Position numbers and translations under genes: made by a program
Notes under the pieces: generated by a model
The model's input: only the letters and a program-made list of their open reading frames with translations
What the model was told of the DNA's origin: nothing
The model's database searches: none
Shown here: positions 22,185 to 31,006 of the stretch, in pieces
How positions within the stretch are numbered: the stretch's first letter is position 1
Layout of the letters: each line of letters opens with the position of its first letter
Assembly: GCA_031385445.1 (NCBI GenBank)
Contig: JANNBM010000064.1
Span: 1-33,106, forward strand
Reading direction: 5' to 3'
Source: CAIYZT01 sp031385445
GTDB lineage: Bacteria; Pseudomonadota; Alphaproteobacteria; Rhodobacterales; Rhodobacteraceae
DNA length: 33,106 bases

Positions 22185-23449
22185 GCGGTGATCCGTTCAA
22201 TTTGCGCGCCACAAGCGCGCAGCTTTTCCTCGACACGCTCGTAGCCGCGATCAAGGTGGTACACCCGGCTGACCACGGTTTCGCCCTCTGCCGCCAAGGC
22301 CGCGAGGATCAGTGAAACGGACGCCCGCAAGTCGGTCGCCATCACCCGCGCGCCGCGCAGTTTGTCCACGCCAGTCACCGTGGCCATACCGCCATGCACG
22401 TCAATCTTGGCGCCCATACGGATCAGTTCGGGCGCGTGCATGAACCGGTTTTCAAAGATCTTTTCTTCCAGCACGGATGTGCCGCTTGCCGTGCACAGCA
22501 TCGCCATCATCTGCGCCTGCAAATCGGTTGGAAAGCCGGGGAAAGGCTCGGTCACCACATCGACCGCCCGCACCCGCTCGCCTGTGCGCTTGACCTTCAA
22601 CCCGCGCTCGGTTTCGCTCACTGAAACCCCTGCCGCATCCAACCTTTCGGCGAAAGCGCCGACCAGCTCCATCCGCCCGCCGATACATTCCACCTCGCCG
22701 CCCGCAATCGCCGGCACCAGCATATAGGTGCCCAGCTCGATCCGGTCCGTCACCACCGGGTGCGTTGCGCCGTGCAGGCGGTCCACGCCTTGAATGGTGA
22801 TGGTAGAGGTTCCCTCACCCTCAATCTGCGCGCCCATCTTGCGAAGGCAGCGCGCCAGATCGACAATCTCCGGCTCGCGCGCGGCGTTTTTCAGCACCGT
22901 CGTGCCGCGGGCCAGCGTCGCCGCCATCAGCGCGTTTTCCGTCGCCCCGACCGAGACGAAAGGAAAATCCACCACCGCCCCGCGCAATCGCCCCCCCGGC
23001 GCCTTGGCATGGATATACCCATCGCGCAGGTCCAGAACCGCGCCCATCGCCTCCAAAGCTTTCAGATGCAAGTCCACCGGGCGGGCGCCGATGGCGCAGC
23101 CCCCCGGCAGCGACACCACCGCATGCCCGTCCCGCGCCAGCATTGGCCCCAGCACAAGGATCGAGGCCCGCATCTTGCGCACGATGTCATAATCGGCGGT
23201 GTGATTGGTGATCGCGTGGCTGGACATTGCCAGAACCTGCCCGTCCTGCAAACTGGCGACCTCTGCCCCAAGCGAGCCCAAAAGCTGCGTCATCGTGGCG
23301 ATATCCGACAGGCGCGGCGCATTGGTCAGCGTCAGCGGCTCCTCACTCAGCAAGGTCGCGGGCATCAGCGTCAGACAGGCGTTTTTCGCCCCCGCGATCG
23401 GGATCGCCCCCGAAAGCGCCCCGTTTCCCCGCACCAAAATCGAATCCAT
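22181..23449 (-). CDS. murA: UDP-N-acetylglucosamine 1-carboxyvinyltransferase
   Basis: This 422-residue enzyme catalyses the first committed step of peptidoglycan synthesis: enolpyruvyl transfer from PEP to UDP-GlcNAc. The inside-out alpha/beta barrel opens with MDSILVRGNGALSGAIPIAG and K22-N23. The catalytic loop PGGCAIGARPVDLH carries C118, the residue alkylated by fosfomycin. It is a cysteine here, not the aspartate found in naturally resistant species. It is followed by a coupled DUF2948 gene and preceded, after 6 bp, by a 54-residue gene, all on the minus strand and probably one operon. Confidence 0.97.
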   Translation of the reverse strand: MDSILVRGNGALSGAIPIAGAKNACLTLMPATLLSEEPLTLTNAPRLSDIATMTQLLGSLGAEVASLQDGQVLAMSSHAITNHTADYDIVRKMRASILVLGPMLARDGHAVVSLPGGCAIGARPVDLHLKALEAMGAVLDLRDGYIHAKAPGGRLRGAVVDFPFVSVGATENALMAATLARGTTVLKNAAREPEIVDLARCLRKMGAQIEGEGTSTITIQGVDRLHGATHPVVTDRIELGTYMLVPAIAGGEVECIGGRMELVGAFAERLDAAGVSVSETERGLKVKRTGERVRAVDVVTEPFPGFPTDLQAQMMAMLCTASGTSVLEEKIFENRFMHAPELIRMGAKIDVHGGMATVTGVDKLRGARVMATDLRASVSLILAALAAEGETVVSRVYHLDRGYERVEEKLRACGAQIERITA

Positions 23450-23455
23450 ACTGCC

Positions 23456-23620
23456 TCACTTGTCCGTTTGGGGGTCTGCCTCGGTGGCAGCCCGCGCTTT
23501 TATCTGGGCCTTGCGCTTGGCCATATTGTCCTTCAGCGCCGATTTCAGCCGCGCCTCACGCGCCGCAAGAACCGCTTTGCGGTCTTGTTTTGCAGGGCTA
23601 AGATCGGTTTTTTCGCTCAT
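23456..23620 (-). CDS. Conserved-looking 54-aa charged protein upstream of murA
   Basis: A 54-residue open frame begins MSEKTDLSPAKQDRKAVLAA and continues with REARLKSALKDNMAKRKAQIK, ending QTDK. It is strongly helical and rich in Lys, Arg and Ala, with no membrane segment or cysteine. AGGA lies seven bases before the ATG at 23620, and its stop is 6 bp from the murA start, so it looks like the first gene of the murA operon. I recall similar small proteins beside murA in Roseobacters, but I know of no function. It could bind nucleic acid or ribosomes, on composition alone. Confidence 0.7.
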   Translation of the reverse strand: MSEKTDLSPAKQDRKAVLAAREARLKSALKDNMAKRKAQIKARAATEADPQTDK

Positions 23621-23768
23621 CCCCGCTTCCTATCGCAGCTTGGCGTCAGGGTCCAGTCAAGCCCATCACGGCACAAAGGAATGGGGGTTGCGTGGGGCGG
23701 AATTTCCCTTTAATCACCCGCAACGCAAGCGGTGGTTCGGCATAGGACGACACGCGATGCACCCGGAT

Positions 23769-23843
<75 letters not shown>

Positions 23844-23936
23844 TATTCCTTCCACGATTCGGATGCCTGCATCACCGCTCCGGCTGCCGTTCGGCGTCCC
23901 GGCGCTCGTCGCCTTTGGCGGCATGACCCCAAAGGT

Positions 23937-24923
23937 TTAGCGCGCGAAACCCTTGCCCCGGGCCCAGCGTGCGGCGTCTTCGATCATCTTGGTCATGGTG
24001 GAATGCTGCGGCTCCCATGCCAGCTCGTCCCGCGCCCGCGCCGAGCCGGACACGAGCGAGGCCGCGTCCCCGGCGCGCCGCGCGCCGAGCACCATCGGCA
24101 CCTCGCGGTTCGTGACCACGCGCGCGGCGTCCAGCACCTCGCGCACAGTAAAGCCCTGCCCCGAGCCAAGATTGAACGCCCGGCTGCCCTTGCCCGCCAA
24201 AAGCCAGTTCAGCCCCGACACATGCGCGGCCACCAGATCGCTGACATGGACATAATCGCGCAGGCAGGTGCCGTCGCGCGTCGGATAATCCGCACCATAC
24301 AGCGTCAGCGCGCCGCGCCGCCCATCCACCGCGTCCAGCATCAGCGGGATCAGATGGGTTTCAGGATGGTGCTGCTCGCCCACCTCGCCCTCCGGATCAG
24401 CGCCCGCCACGTTGAAATAGCGAAAGATAACGTGGTTAAGCCCGTGGCTTTGGCCGAAATTGGCCAACATCTCTTCGATCGCACGTTTGGACGCGCCATA
24501 GGAATTGATCGGGCGTTGCGGCGTGTCTTCGGTCAAAACCACGCCGTCCTGATCGCCGTAGGTGGCACAGGTCGAGGAAAACACGAAATTGCGGCAATCG
24601 GCCGCCAGCGCCGCCTCAATCAGGTTCAGCGCCCCGCCCAGATTGACGCGCCAGTATCTCCCCGGATCGCGCATACTTTCGCCAACCAGCGACAGCGCGG
24701 CGAAATGCATCACGGCGACCGGGTTATACTGCGCAAAGGCCGCGTCGATGGCGGCGCGGTCCAGCAGATCACCCTGAACGAGCGGCCCGAATTTCACCGC
24801 TTCGGCCCAGCCCGTCGACAGATTGTCAAAGGCAATGGGCGTAAAGCCGGCCCGCGCCAGTGCCTTGCAGGCATGCGCGCCGATATAGCCCGCCCCGCCC
24901 GTCACCAAAACGTTGCCGCCCAT
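23937..24923 (-). CDS. galE: UDP-glucose 4-epimerase
   Basis: This 328-residue extended short-chain dehydrogenase has an NAD-binding GGAGYIGAH (9-17). The active site is SSTCATYG (S117-T118) plus YGASK (Y142, K146). FRYFNVAGADPEG and YVHVSDLVAAH are typical of GalE. It interconverts UDP-glucose and UDP-galactose (possibly their N-acetyl forms), providing sugars for surface polysaccharide. The ATG at 24923 is preceded by AAGGGG; an upstream extension of 19 codons lacks support. It lies 62 bp after the RTX gene on the same strand and next to capsule export genes. Confidence 0.93.
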   Translation of the reverse strand: MGGNVLVTGGAGYIGAHACKALARAGFTPIAFDNLSTGWAEAVKFGPLVQGDLLDRAAIDAAFAQYNPVAVMHFAALSLVGESMRDPGRYWRVNLGGALNLIEAALAADCRNFVFSSTCATYGDQDGVVLTEDTPQRPINSYGASKRAIEEMLANFGQSHGLNHVIFRYFNVAGADPEGEVGEQHHPETHLIPLMLDAVDGRRGALTLYGADYPTRDGTCLRDYVHVSDLVAAHVSGLNWLLAGKGSRAFNLGSGQGFTVREVLDAARVVTNREVPMVLGARRAGDAASLVSGSARARDELAWEPQHSTMTKMIEDAARWARGKGFAR

Positions 24924-24985
24924 TGCCGCCCCTTTTGCCACCCCGTGATCCTTCCTGCCTTGAACGGGATAGAGGGGCAAGAGAA

Positions 24986-26485
24986 TCAGAAGATGAAATC
25001 GCTATCGGTAAAGGCCGACAAGGGCAACGACGTGCCGTTTGCGCTGTTGACGATCAAGGTGTTGCCGCCAAAGGCGATCTGCGCCCCGGTGGCGGTAGAG
25101 GTGATCGTAAGGGAGGATGCAGAATAAAGCCGCCCCCAATCGGACAGGTCAATCCGGTCGATGCCGTTTTCAAAATCGGCAATCGTGTCGGTCGACGTGT
25201 CGGCGCAAAGCACGAAGACATCCGCGCCCGCGCCGCCCACCATCCGGTCCGCGCCCGCACCGTCGTGCAGGAAATCATCCCCGCCGCCGCCCGAAAGCGT
25301 ATCTGCGCCGGAGCGCCCGATAAGCCGATCATCAAGGCCCGTGCCCCCGGTCTGACTGCCGGATGCAAAGATCAGATTGCCCAGATCGCTGAAATCCGAG
25401 GTGAATACCTGCACCCGCGTGCCGCTTTCTTCGGTGACATAGATCGACACCAGATCCCCGTTCACCGCCGTGTCGATCGAGGCGATGTTGCCCATCCCCT
25501 GCCCCGTTTCAAAGCTGGCGGCGCTGATCTGGCTGAGCGTGCCGTCTGGCAGCAGCTCGTACGTGGTCAACCCCGCGTCCGATCCGCCGGCGACAATGAA
25601 CGTCCTGCCGTTGACCTCGAACACATCCAGGGCCGATGCGCCCCTGATCCGCGAGGCTTGATCATCCACCACCTGATCGGTCTGAAACAGGCAGCCCATG
25701 GCGTTGACCCGCACCACCGAAATCGAGCTGGAGGTGACAGAGGCGATCACCGCAAAGGTTTGCCCGCCCACCACAGCCGTTTGCAGCGCCTGCGCGCCCG
25801 CGATGGCCAGACCGTCATGATTGCCAAGGCTGTCGATCAATTCGGCTTGGCCCTGCGGGGTCACCAAAAACGAAGTGATCCCCGCCTCTCCGGCCGAAAT
25901 GGTCAGCAAATACGCCGCGCCGTCCAAAATGACAGAAGCCGAATCGACCACATCTTTGACATAGGTTTTGCCGGTATCCACCACCGCCTGAACCAAGGTA
26001 AGCGATCCGTTCGTGGCAATTTCAAACATGGAAAAGCCGCTGATTCCGCCGCGAGAGATGGCGGTGAAATCGCCCGAGGCGTCGGGGACCACGGTAAAGG
26101 TCTGCACCTGGGTCAGCGCCCCGATTGAAGTGCTGACGGTTTGCGCGGTTCCAGCGGTGCCATTGCCACCCACAACGCTCATCGTCAGGGGCGCGGCGGA
26201 CCCGAACAGATAAAGCCGCCTTTGGCTGCCATCCACTTGCAGCGCCATCCCGTCGCTGGCCTGCACCATCGACCAGTCCTCCACCGAGGGCGGGCTTTCG
26301 GTGACGTAGTATCCGGTTCCGGGGTCCGCCACCGTGCCAAGGTCCATCGCTTTGGGCTTGTTTGCCGCCTGATCGCACACAATCAGGTCCGCCGACCCGT
26401 TCGAGACGATAAGAGCAATCCCGTCCGAGATTTGGGCAACACCCAGTTGGGCGGCCGTATAGGTCGCTGACAGCACAGGGTCCAC
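24986..26485 (-). CDS. RTX calcium-binding protein with propeller-like N-terminal domain
   Basis: This 499-residue protein has no Sec signal. Residues 1 to about 375 are a run of beta-strand repeats (for example GISGFSMFEIATNGSLTLVQ and AGLTTYELLPDGTLSQISAA), suggesting a seven-bladed lactonase-like propeller. Residues 380-425 carry about five glycine/aspartate nonapeptides (GGTGLDDRL, GRSGADTLS, GGGGDDFLH, GGAGADVFV) that bind Ca2+. The C-terminus SAFTDSDFIF has the acidic/aromatic ending expected of a type I secretion substrate. The start is GTG at 26485, the only start near the 5' end of the frame, after an AAGGG-type site. It is divergent from a second RTX gene and upstream of galE. The function outside the cell is unknown. 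Confidence 0.8.
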   Translation of the reverse strand: MDPVLSATYTAAQLGVAQISDGIALIVSNGSADLIVCDQAANKPKAMDLGTVADPGTGYYVTESPPSVEDWSMVQASDGMALQVDGSQRRLYLFGSAAPLTMSVVGGNGTAGTAQTVSTSIGALTQVQTFTVVPDASGDFTAISRGGISGFSMFEIATNGSLTLVQAVVDTGKTYVKDVVDSASVILDGAAYLLTISAGEAGITSFLVTPQGQAELIDSLGNHDGLAIAGAQALQTAVVGGQTFAVIASVTSSSISVVRVNAMGCLFQTDQVVDDQASRIRGASALDVFEVNGRTFIVAGGSDAGLTTYELLPDGTLSQISAASFETGQGMGNIASIDTAVNGDLVSIYVTEESGTRVQVFTSDFSDLGNLIFASGSQTGGTGLDDRLIGRSGADTLSGGGGDDFLHDGAGADRMVGGAGADVFVLCADTSTDTIADFENGIDRIDLSDWGRLYSASSLTITSTATGAQIAFGGNTLIVNSANGTSLPLSAFTDSDFIF

Positions 26486-26706
26486 GCCCCACCCTTCCCA
26501 CGTTGATCTCCGTCAAAGGGTGCGGGCGGGCGGGGACGATGATGCGGAAAGCGGGCGGCAAGACTATGACGAAATCTTAAAATTTCCGGCAAACAAAGCC
26601 TAAAATCTTGGCAATTGCGCCGGCTGTCTGGCCCGCGTTTCGCCGCAGCTTAGCCGCGCGTTAAGGCCGCCTTGCTAAGATTATTCGGTCTGGGGGGGGT
26701 GTGCGG
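26486..26706. promoter_or_regulatory. Divergent control region of the two RTX genes
   Basis: This 221-bp stretch has an AT-rich core (26565-26610) carrying a near-palindrome, GAAATCTTAAAATTTC (GAAAT/ATTTC arms), and further copies of an AAATCTT/AAGATT word at about 26603 and 26677. It probably contains both promoters and a shared operator. No specific factor is recognisable. Confidence 0.35.
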
Positions 26707-28605
26707 ATGGGCGAAATTACCGGCGATGGTACGGCAGTCAACGGGCTCGGCGGGCCCAGCGGCTTTGGCGAAACGGCCCTGCCGCGCGGCGACGAAGGCT
26801 TTGCGCAGGTGGATGTTTCCGCCGTGTTCGAAGACGGCTTCGTGATTGATGGCGTCAGCTATGGCGCGGACGATTTGTTCATCTCGACCGATGGATTTAT
26901 CACCTTCGGGACCGGCGTTTCTGCGATGCCGTCGAACCCCTCCAGCCTGCCCGTGCCGTTCATCGCACCCTTCATGGCCGATATCGATACGCGGATCGAC
27001 GGCGAAGGCACCGAAAGCGGTCAGGTCTGGGTGGACATTGATACCGCGCAGGACTGCGTGACGATCACCTGGGAAGATGTCGGATTTTACCGGCGCAACG
27101 CCACCTATACCAACACGTTCCAATTGCAGCTGTTTGATCGCGGCAATGGGGCGATGGATGTTGTGTTTCGCTATGACAGCATCGAATGGACCTCGGGCGA
27201 TTTGCAGGGCGGCACGGGCGGGTCGGGGGGCACGCCAGCGACGATCGGGTACCGGATGGATGCCTCGGGCGCGGTGGTTTATATCGGCGCATCGGGGGAT
27301 GAGGGCGATCTTCTGGCGCTGCCGGACACGAATGGGAACACCGGCGTTCCAGGGCTTTTTGTCTTTCGTTTGGGCGGATCGCCCGCGCCGATCAAGGGCG
27401 GCACCGGGGCGGATACGCTGTTTGGAACGGCGGGAAGTGACACAATTCAAGGCCTTGGCGGCAATGACGCGCTGATGGGGTCCAGCGGCGCGGACAAAAT
27501 GGATGGCGGCGGCGGCACGGATCAGGCCAATTTCAGCGGCAGCACCAGCGGCATAATCATTGATCTGCTTTCGCCCGAATACAACAGCGGCTGGGCCGAA
27601 GGGGACAAATATATCTCGATCGAAAGCTTTGTCGGCACCAGCAGCCCCGATGAGATTTACGGCGATGCGGCCAATTCCACCTTTGACGGCGCCGGCGGCA
27701 ATGACGTGCTGGACGGGCAAAGCGGCAACGACACGCTTTTCGGCAACAAGGGCGATGACACCGTCATCGGCGGCAATGGCAATGATCTGCTGGAAGGCAA
27801 CTCTGGGGATGACAAAGGGAAGGGCGGGGACGATGATGACTGGCTCAGCGGCGGGACCGGCAATGACAGTCTTTTAGGCGAAAACGGCAATGATTTGATC
27901 GATGGAAACGAGGACAGCGACACCCTGTTTGGTGGCAACGGCGACGACACGATGCACGGCGGGGCGGCGAACGACACTCTCAAGGGGCAAAATGGCATCG
28001 ATTCCCTTGATGGCGGCGGCGGGGCGGATTCCATTTTGGGCGGCAACTCGGCCGATTGGCTGTACGGGGGCAACGACGACAGTGACACGCACGATACCAT
28101 CCGCGGCGGCGGCGGGGATGATTTCATTTTCGGCGGATTTGGCACCGACAGCCTGATTGGCGAAGCGGGCAACGACAGTATCAGCGGCGGCGGCGGGACG
28201 GATAACCTTTACGGCAAAGGCGGCAATGACACGCTTTTGGGCGGCGACGGCAAGGATTTTCTCCAATCAGACGGCGGCAATGACCTGCTTTTGGGCGGCG
28301 GCGACAACGACACTTTGACCGGCGGACCCGGCCTTGACCTGTTCAAGCATTCAGGCGGGGCCAGCGACGGGACCGACCTGATCACGGATTACAAATCCAA
28401 CCAAGGGGATGTTTTGGTCTTTGGCCTTGCCGGTGCAACCGCCGCGCAGTTTTCCCTGTCCTATCGCCAAAGCAGCGGGGGCAGCGAAGAGGATGTCTTT
28501 ATCACCTACGTGCCCACAGGGCAGGTTTTGTGGATCCTTGAAGACGGCGAAGGTTTGACGGACATTGCCGTTCAATCCGGATCAAGCAGCTTCATGCTTT
28601 TGTAA
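26707..28605 (+). CDS. RTX protein with nidogen-like domain and about 30 Ca2+ nonapeptides
   Basis: This 632-residue protein has no Sec signal. The N-terminal part (about 35-225) resembles a nidogen-like (NIDO) extracellular domain: LFISTDGFITFGTG, APFMADIDTRIDG, TFQLQLFDRGNGAMDVVFRYD and ATIGYRMDASG. Two blocks of RTX repeats follow (about 231-275 and 316-545), roughly 30 GGxGxDxLx-like units. The tail (546-632) should hold the type I secretion signal. NIDO domains mediate matrix contacts in animals, so adhesion or surface-layer formation is a reasonable guess. The ATG at 26707 is taken over a GTG at 26701 because of spacing from the G-run. It overlaps the convergent KpsT-like gene by 34 bp. 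Confidence 0.85.
   Translation: MGEITGDGTAVNGLGGPSGFGETALPRGDEGFAQVDVSAVFEDGFVIDGVSYGADDLFISTDGFITFGTGVSAMPSNPSSLPVPFIAPFMADIDTRIDGEGTESGQVWVDIDTAQDCVTITWEDVGFYRRNATYTNTFQLQLFDRGNGAMDVVFRYDSIEWTSGDLQGGTGGSGGTPATIGYRMDASGAVVYIGASGDEGDLLALPDTNGNTGVPGLFVFRLGGSPAPIKGGTGADTLFGTAGSDTIQGLGGNDALMGSSGADKMDGGGGTDQANFSGSTSGIIIDLLSPEYNSGWAEGDKYISIESFVGTSSPDEIYGDAANSTFDGAGGNDVLDGQSGNDTLFGNKGDDTVIGGNGNDLLEGNSGDDKGKGGDDDDWLSGGTGNDSLLGENGNDLIDGNEDSDTLFGGNGDDTMHGGAANDTLKGQNGIDSLDGGGGADSILGGNSADWLYGGNDDSDTHDTIRGGGGDDFIFGGFGTDSLIGEAGNDSISGGGGTDNLYGKGGNDTLLGGDGKDFLQSDGGNDLLLGGGDNDTLTGGPGLDLFKHSGGASDGTDLITDYKSNQGDVLVFGLAGATAAQFSLSYRQSSGGSEEDVFITYVPTGQVLWILEDGEGLTDIAVQSGSSSFMLL
27396..28350 (+). repeat. Degenerate 27-bp tandem repeats encoding RTX nonapeptides
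   Basis: The sequence GGCGGCAATGA-type, repeated every 27 bases, encodes the glycine/aspartate nonapeptides. It is interrupted from about 27530 to 27650 by non-RTX sequence. Units differ enough that recent expansion is not obvious, but such arrays can change copy number by slippage. Confidence 0.8.
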
Positions 28606-29264
28606 TTTGGGCCCAGCAGATTGCGCTCATGGGTGTCGATGGCTTCGTCAATGTCATCGAAATACTGCAACTGGCCGCCTTCCAGCACCATTCCGGAATC
28701 GCAGAACCGCCGGACCGTCGAAATGGAATGGCTGACAAAAATTGCGCCGGAATTGTCCATTCGATCCGCAAAGAGTCTTTGGCTTTTGGCCTTGAAACCG
28801 CTGTCACCAACCGCCGTTATCTCATCAATCAAATAGCAGTCAAACTTTATGCCCATCGACATGCCAAAGTTCAGGCGGGCCTTCTGGCCGGACGAATAGG
28901 TGCGCACGGGCTGGTAATAGCTTTGCCCAAGTTCGGCAAACTCGCCCACGAAATCAATCATTTCATCCGTATCAACACCGTAAACCCGCGCGATGAAGCG
29001 AACGTTCTGCACCCCGGTCAATTCCTGATGGATACAGCCCGCCAGTCCGATCGGCCAGGAAATCATCCCATCGCTCACCACGCGCCCGGCATCTGGATTG
29101 ATGACGCCGGCGATCAGTCGCAGAAGGGTCGATTTTCCCACCCCATTGCGCCCCATCAAGGCAATCGCTTTGCCGGGCGGAAACACCACGTTCGCTTCGC
29201 GCACGATGTATTTGGCACTGCCCTTGTACCGATAGGCCTTGGTTAGGCTTTCAAGCCTGATCAT
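28572..29264 (-). CDS. kpsT: Capsule polysaccharide ABC exporter ATPase, KpsT type
   Basis: This 230-residue ATPase of the polysaccharide-export class has Walker A GRNGVGKST at 38-46. The signature loop is YSSGQKARLNFG (a variant common in KpsT/CtrD proteins), Walker B is CYLIDEITAVGD and the H-loop is FVSHS. The YKGSAKYIVREANVVFPPGK opening is typical of the family. It powers export of lipid-linked capsule across the inner membrane with the KpsM-like permease. It starts 14 bp after the KpsE-like gene (same strand), so these two form an operon. The ATG at 29264 is preferred to a TTG one codon upstream. Its last 34 bases overlap the end of the RTX gene on the opposite strand. Confidence 0.9.
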   Translation of the reverse strand: MIRLESLTKAYRYKGSAKYIVREANVVFPPGKAIALMGRNGVGKSTLLRLIAGVINPDAGRVVSDGMISWPIGLAGCIHQELTGVQNVRFIARVYGVDTDEMIDFVGEFAELGQSYYQPVRTYSSGQKARLNFGMSMGIKFDCYLIDEITAVGDSGFKAKSQRLFADRMDNSGAIFVSHSISTVRRFCDSGMVLEGGQLQYFDDIDEAIDTHERNLLGPNYKSMKLLDPD

Positions 29265-29278
29265 CAAAGACAGCCAAT

Positions 29279-30841
29279 CTAGCGCCGGTCGCGCAGTGCA
29301 TAATAAATCAGCACCACCGAGGCCCAGATGAAGAAGGCGATCAGCCCGATGATCAAGGTGGCCATCGGACGATCCGGCGCGGTCGATGCCTCGGCGCGGG
29401 TCGGCAAGACATAACTGGCCAGATACCGGCTTTGCTGCGCCGCGCTGGACATGGCAGAATCAAAACCGGCGCGGGCCGCAAGATAGGTCTGCTCGGCAAA
29501 GGTGGTTTCCACCGTCAGGCTTTCATACTCGCTGAGAAGCTCGGCAAACCCGGCACCGTCCGCGCCAATCCCCACATTGGAGCGTTCCTGTTCGATGCGG
29601 CCTTCGATGATGGTGATCCGGCGCTCCAACTGCACGATCCGTGGATCATTGGCTTTGCTGGCGGCCCGGATCAGATCCAGTTCGACCAGCGCCGATGCCA
29701 GATCATGTTGCAACGACGACACCACGCCCATTTGGGATGCGACAGCGACGGCAGGATCAGCCACCTTGTTCTTGACCCGGAACGCCGCAAGCGCCGCACG
29801 CGAGGCGTTGGCGCGCGCACGGGCATTTTCCAGATTTTCGCGGGCATAGCGCGTGCTGTCCTCGCGTGCGATCGCCGACAGATTGTTGATGACCTTGCCG
29901 CTTTGATCCAGAACTGCGGCCGAAATCTCCTGAGCGTCCTGCGCCGAGAAGGCATAGACCGTCAGCTCCATCAAACCCGAGGAGGTGTTGTGATCGACGA
30001 CAACCATGCGCTGCCAATAGGTGACCAGATCTTCGATTGTGCCTTTGGGATCATAGGCATAGATCGGATCCTCGGTGGGCACGGAAAACTTTGCGCGCAG
30101 ATCGAGTTTTGCATCCAGCAGCTCAACCATTTCCTGACTGATGATATAGGCGCTTAGAATGCTCATGTCTTCTGACGTCGAGCCGCCCGAAGAGCCGAGC
30201 AGCCCGCCGAACAGATCAGGGGCCACAGCCTGACCTTCGGCCCGCACCGTAAAGCCGACCCGGCTTTCGTATTGGTCGGCAGCGTGGGTCCACAAATACC
30301 AGGCAGCCAGCCCAATCGGGGCCAAGACCATCAAACACATCGAAAGAAGAACGCCGTAATGCCGGGTGCGCATTTTGGCGGGGCTGACCGTCGCGATCCG
30401 GGGCTCGGGCTGATCGCCGGCCTCCGCCGTCGGGTCTTCGCCGTCGATCTGCGCGAACGCATCGTTGGGCCTTGGGCGGCGCCCGCCCATCTTTGCAATC
30501 CGCCGCTCGCGCAGCTCGTCCAGCTGCGTCGCCCGCCGCGATCCGTTGCCACGCCCTTCGGCAAGCTGCTCGCCCTTGCCTGAAATTCCGCCCTCACCTT
30601 CGGCCAAGGCGTCCCGGCGGGAAGTGTCGCCAAGCTCACCAAGCCGCGGAGTGCCGTCGCGGCGCAGCGCCGTCACCCCAACACCGCGCCCTCGCGATCC
30701 GGGCGCCGCAACGACCTGTGGCTCGGCATCAAGTGTCGGTTCGGCAGCAGTCTGCGCGCCGTCCTGTTCCACCGGAATGCTGATGTCGGCGGCCACCGTG
30801 GACGAAACATCGCTGGAAGTTACGTTTTTTTCCGACGTCAC
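29279..30841 (-). CDS. kpsE: KpsE-like capsule export inner-membrane/periplasmic protein with long N-terminal tail
   Basis: This 520-residue bitopic protein has membrane helices at about 162-184 (YGVLLSMCLMVLAPIGLAAW) and about 493-515 (TLIIGLIAFFIWASVVLIYY). The periplasmic domain between them has coiled-coil segments (RENLENARARANASRAALAAF; LERRITIIEGRIEQERSNVG). This is the polysaccharide co-polymerase architecture of KpsE/CtrC, which links KpsMT to the outer-membrane exporter. The cytoplasmic N-terminus of about 160 residues is low-complexity and charged, far longer than in E. coli KpsE. The start is a GTG at 30841 with only a distant AGGA; a GTG about 15 codons later is possible. It is divergent from the permease gene. 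Confidence 0.85.
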   Translation of the reverse strand: MTSEKNVTSSDVSSTVAADISIPVEQDGAQTAAEPTLDAEPQVVAAPGSRGRGVGVTALRRDGTPRLGELGDTSRRDALAEGEGGISGKGEQLAEGRGNGSRRATQLDELRERRIAKMGGRRPRPNDAFAQIDGEDPTAEAGDQPEPRIATVSPAKMRTRHYGVLLSMCLMVLAPIGLAAWYLWTHAADQYESRVGFTVRAEGQAVAPDLFGGLLGSSGGSTSEDMSILSAYIISQEMVELLDAKLDLRAKFSVPTEDPIYAYDPKGTIEDLVTYWQRMVVVDHNTSSGLMELTVYAFSAQDAQEISAAVLDQSGKVINNLSAIAREDSTRYARENLENARARANASRAALAAFRVKNKVADPAVAVASQMGVVSSLQHDLASALVELDLIRAASKANDPRIVQLERRITIIEGRIEQERSNVGIGADGAGFAELLSEYESLTVETTFAEQTYLAARAGFDSAMSSAAQQSRYLASYVLPTRAEASTAPDRPMATLIIGLIAFFIWASVVLIYYALRDRR

Positions 30842-31006
30842 GCGACCAATCCGTTCCTATTTTTGCCCACTAACACGACTTTGAATTGTACTTGGGACTG
30901 CCTCTTGTTATGAAATTGGCGCTGTTGGTACAAGCCTTCTTTGAACCAGCGGCAAAGCTTTGCCGGGACAAATGACCGTTCTGTCTGGCAAAAATGGGAA
31001 AAACGC
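30842..31006. promoter_or_regulatory. Divergent promoter region of kpsE-kpsT and kpsM
   Basis: This 165-bp AT-richer gap separates the two capsule transcription units and must carry both promoters. I cannot pick convincing -35/-10 pairs. It contains a short palindromic GGCAAAGCTTTGCC (30952-30965) that may be an operator. Confidence 0.4.

Noticed and set aside
22181..23449. Possible intrinsic fosfomycin resistance in MurA
   Set aside because: The active-site residue is cysteine (C118), the sensitive form, so nothing unusual is indicated.
24860..26128. Plus-strand open frame opposite the propeller RTX gene
   Set aside because: No domain resemblance; the minus strand carries RTX repeats and a secretion-type C-terminus.
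27396..28350. Regular repeats that might suggest a CRISPR array
   Set aside because: The period is 27 bp without spacers and the reading frame encodes RTX nonapeptides throughout.
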